Below, in pieces: positions 63,673-64,000 of a DNA stretch of 64,000 bases. Source of the stretch: Hyphomicrobiales bacterium (GTDB lineage: Bacteria; Pseudomonadota; Alphaproteobacteria; Rhizobiales; Rhizobiaceae); the NCBI GenBank assembly GCA_900469955.1, contig UBYX01000012.1, positions 177,478-241,477 on the forward strand, given 5' to 3'. The notes beneath the pieces were generated by a model. The model did no database searches. It saw only the letters and a program-made list of their open reading frames with translations, and was not told the origin of the DNA. Position numbers and translations under genes: made by a program. Position 1 is the first letter of the stretch, and each line of letters opens with the position of its first letter.

Positions 63673-63867
63673 TTTCTCCCGCTGGGTGGCGTCCTGAATA
63701 TTCCAGAATTCCTCGTACCAGACGAGCTGTTTGCAACCGTATTTCGAGGTGAAGCCCGGCGTCAGTTCTTCGCAATGTTCGTAGATGCGGCGTTCGAGAT
63801 CGGACGTCACGCCGATATAGAGCGTCCCGTGCTTGTGGTTGGTGACGATGTAGACATATCCCGCCAT
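63634..63867 (-). pseudogene. GIY-YIG nuclease-superfamily protein, C-terminally truncated
   Basis: A 77-codon frame with the GIY-YIG domain pattern MAGYVYIVTNHKHGTLYIGV and TSDLERRIYEHCEELTPGFT, then QLVWYEEFWNIQDATQREKS. Intact YhbQ-like relatives continue past LKRWYR with about 15-20 more residues (KW.I.LIE..NP.W.DL); here the sequence changes to PFFGK and stops. The loss point coincides with the 3' end of the DUF5343-like fragment at about 63650-63662. The start at 63867 has no strong ribosome-binding site. A working nuclease is doubtful. Confidence 0.7.
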
Positions 63868-64000
63868 GCGGGCAGGATGCTTGGGACGGACGGGCTCCGT
63901 CAAGCCGCTAGTTTGAGGGTTTGGGCTGCTTGTTTTTGGTCCTCCGGCCAATACGAGGCGAAGGTGGCCCCATCCGTGGCTGGCTTGTGTCTGGATCCTC

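Overview
The window is chromosomal DNA from an alphaproteobacterium of the Rhizobiaceae type (Rhizobium, Neorhizobium or Agrobacterium-like). Supporting signs are GC-rich coding sequence, a GcrA gene with clustered GANTC (CcrM) sites, a CtrA-type TTAA-N7-TTAA box, a PodJ-type polarity protein, a SAM-II riboswitch in front of metZ, EcfG-type (GGAAC-N16/17-CGTT) promoters, the long two-domain Dcd, a ligase-associated helicase/PdeM pair and RIME-like intergenic palindromes. Most genes are ordinary housekeeping or core-metabolic genes; no CRISPR array, insertion sequence or prophage was seen.

Layout. 1-4058: small catabolic genes (partial GNAT, D-2-hydroxyacid dehydrogenase, L-2-hydroxyglutarate oxidase-like flavoprotein, DapA-like lyase, RraA-like protein). 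4204-5232: CtrA-boxed GH25 hydrolase and tRNA-Thr(CGT). 5357-8725: nitronate monooxygenase behind a long palindromic operator, a membrane-anchored Pro-rich protein, and PPK2. 8853-16687: complete phosphate regulon phoR-pstSCAB-phoU-phoB with a Pho-box array. 16715-18685: two small membrane proteins, one behind a perfect EcfG promoter, and gcrA. 19093-22433: argD, argF, hslO. 22502-27632: chemoreceptor, apaG, metZ with SAM-II riboswitch, dcd. 27741-32913: tRNA-Gly(CCC), then an accessory-looking general-stress cluster: ECF sigma factor, three FATGUY-type receivers (one fused to a CheB methylesterase), and small proteins. 32923-36765: two glycosyltransferases (the larger frameshifted) and a solute-binding protein. 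36798-44212: S24-type regulator, LuxR-type response regulator, pyrD and assorted small operons. 44230-50765: Rrf2/AhpD-like operon, DNA-repair helicase and phosphoesterase, stress protein, hydrolase, DHFR-like protein. 50859-57239: HxlR regulator, TauE-type exporter operon, PodJ. 57617-63301: fatty-acid beta-oxidation operon (acyl-CoA dehydrogenase, thiolase, FadB/J-type bifunctional enzyme) behind the same palindrome seen at 6333, with two different palindromic repeats between its genes. 63302-64000: AT-richer junction where a DUF5343-like fragment and a GIY-YIG gene both end.

How genes work together. PhoR/PhoB with PstSCAB/PhoU sense and import phosphate, with PPK2 next door for polyphosphate metabolism. 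The shared palindrome suggests that one regulator controls the beta-oxidation operon and the nitronate monooxygenase gene 51 kb away. The stress cluster looks like a self-contained output of the alphaproteobacterial general stress response: the sigma gene and the CheB-receiver fusion gene face away from each other, each behind a GGAAC-N16-TGTT promoter, and the same promoter type precedes a membrane protein at 17371.

Limits: all calls rest on reading the sequence and recalled family motifs. No database search was run. Start codons were chosen from ribosome-binding sites and family start patterns.
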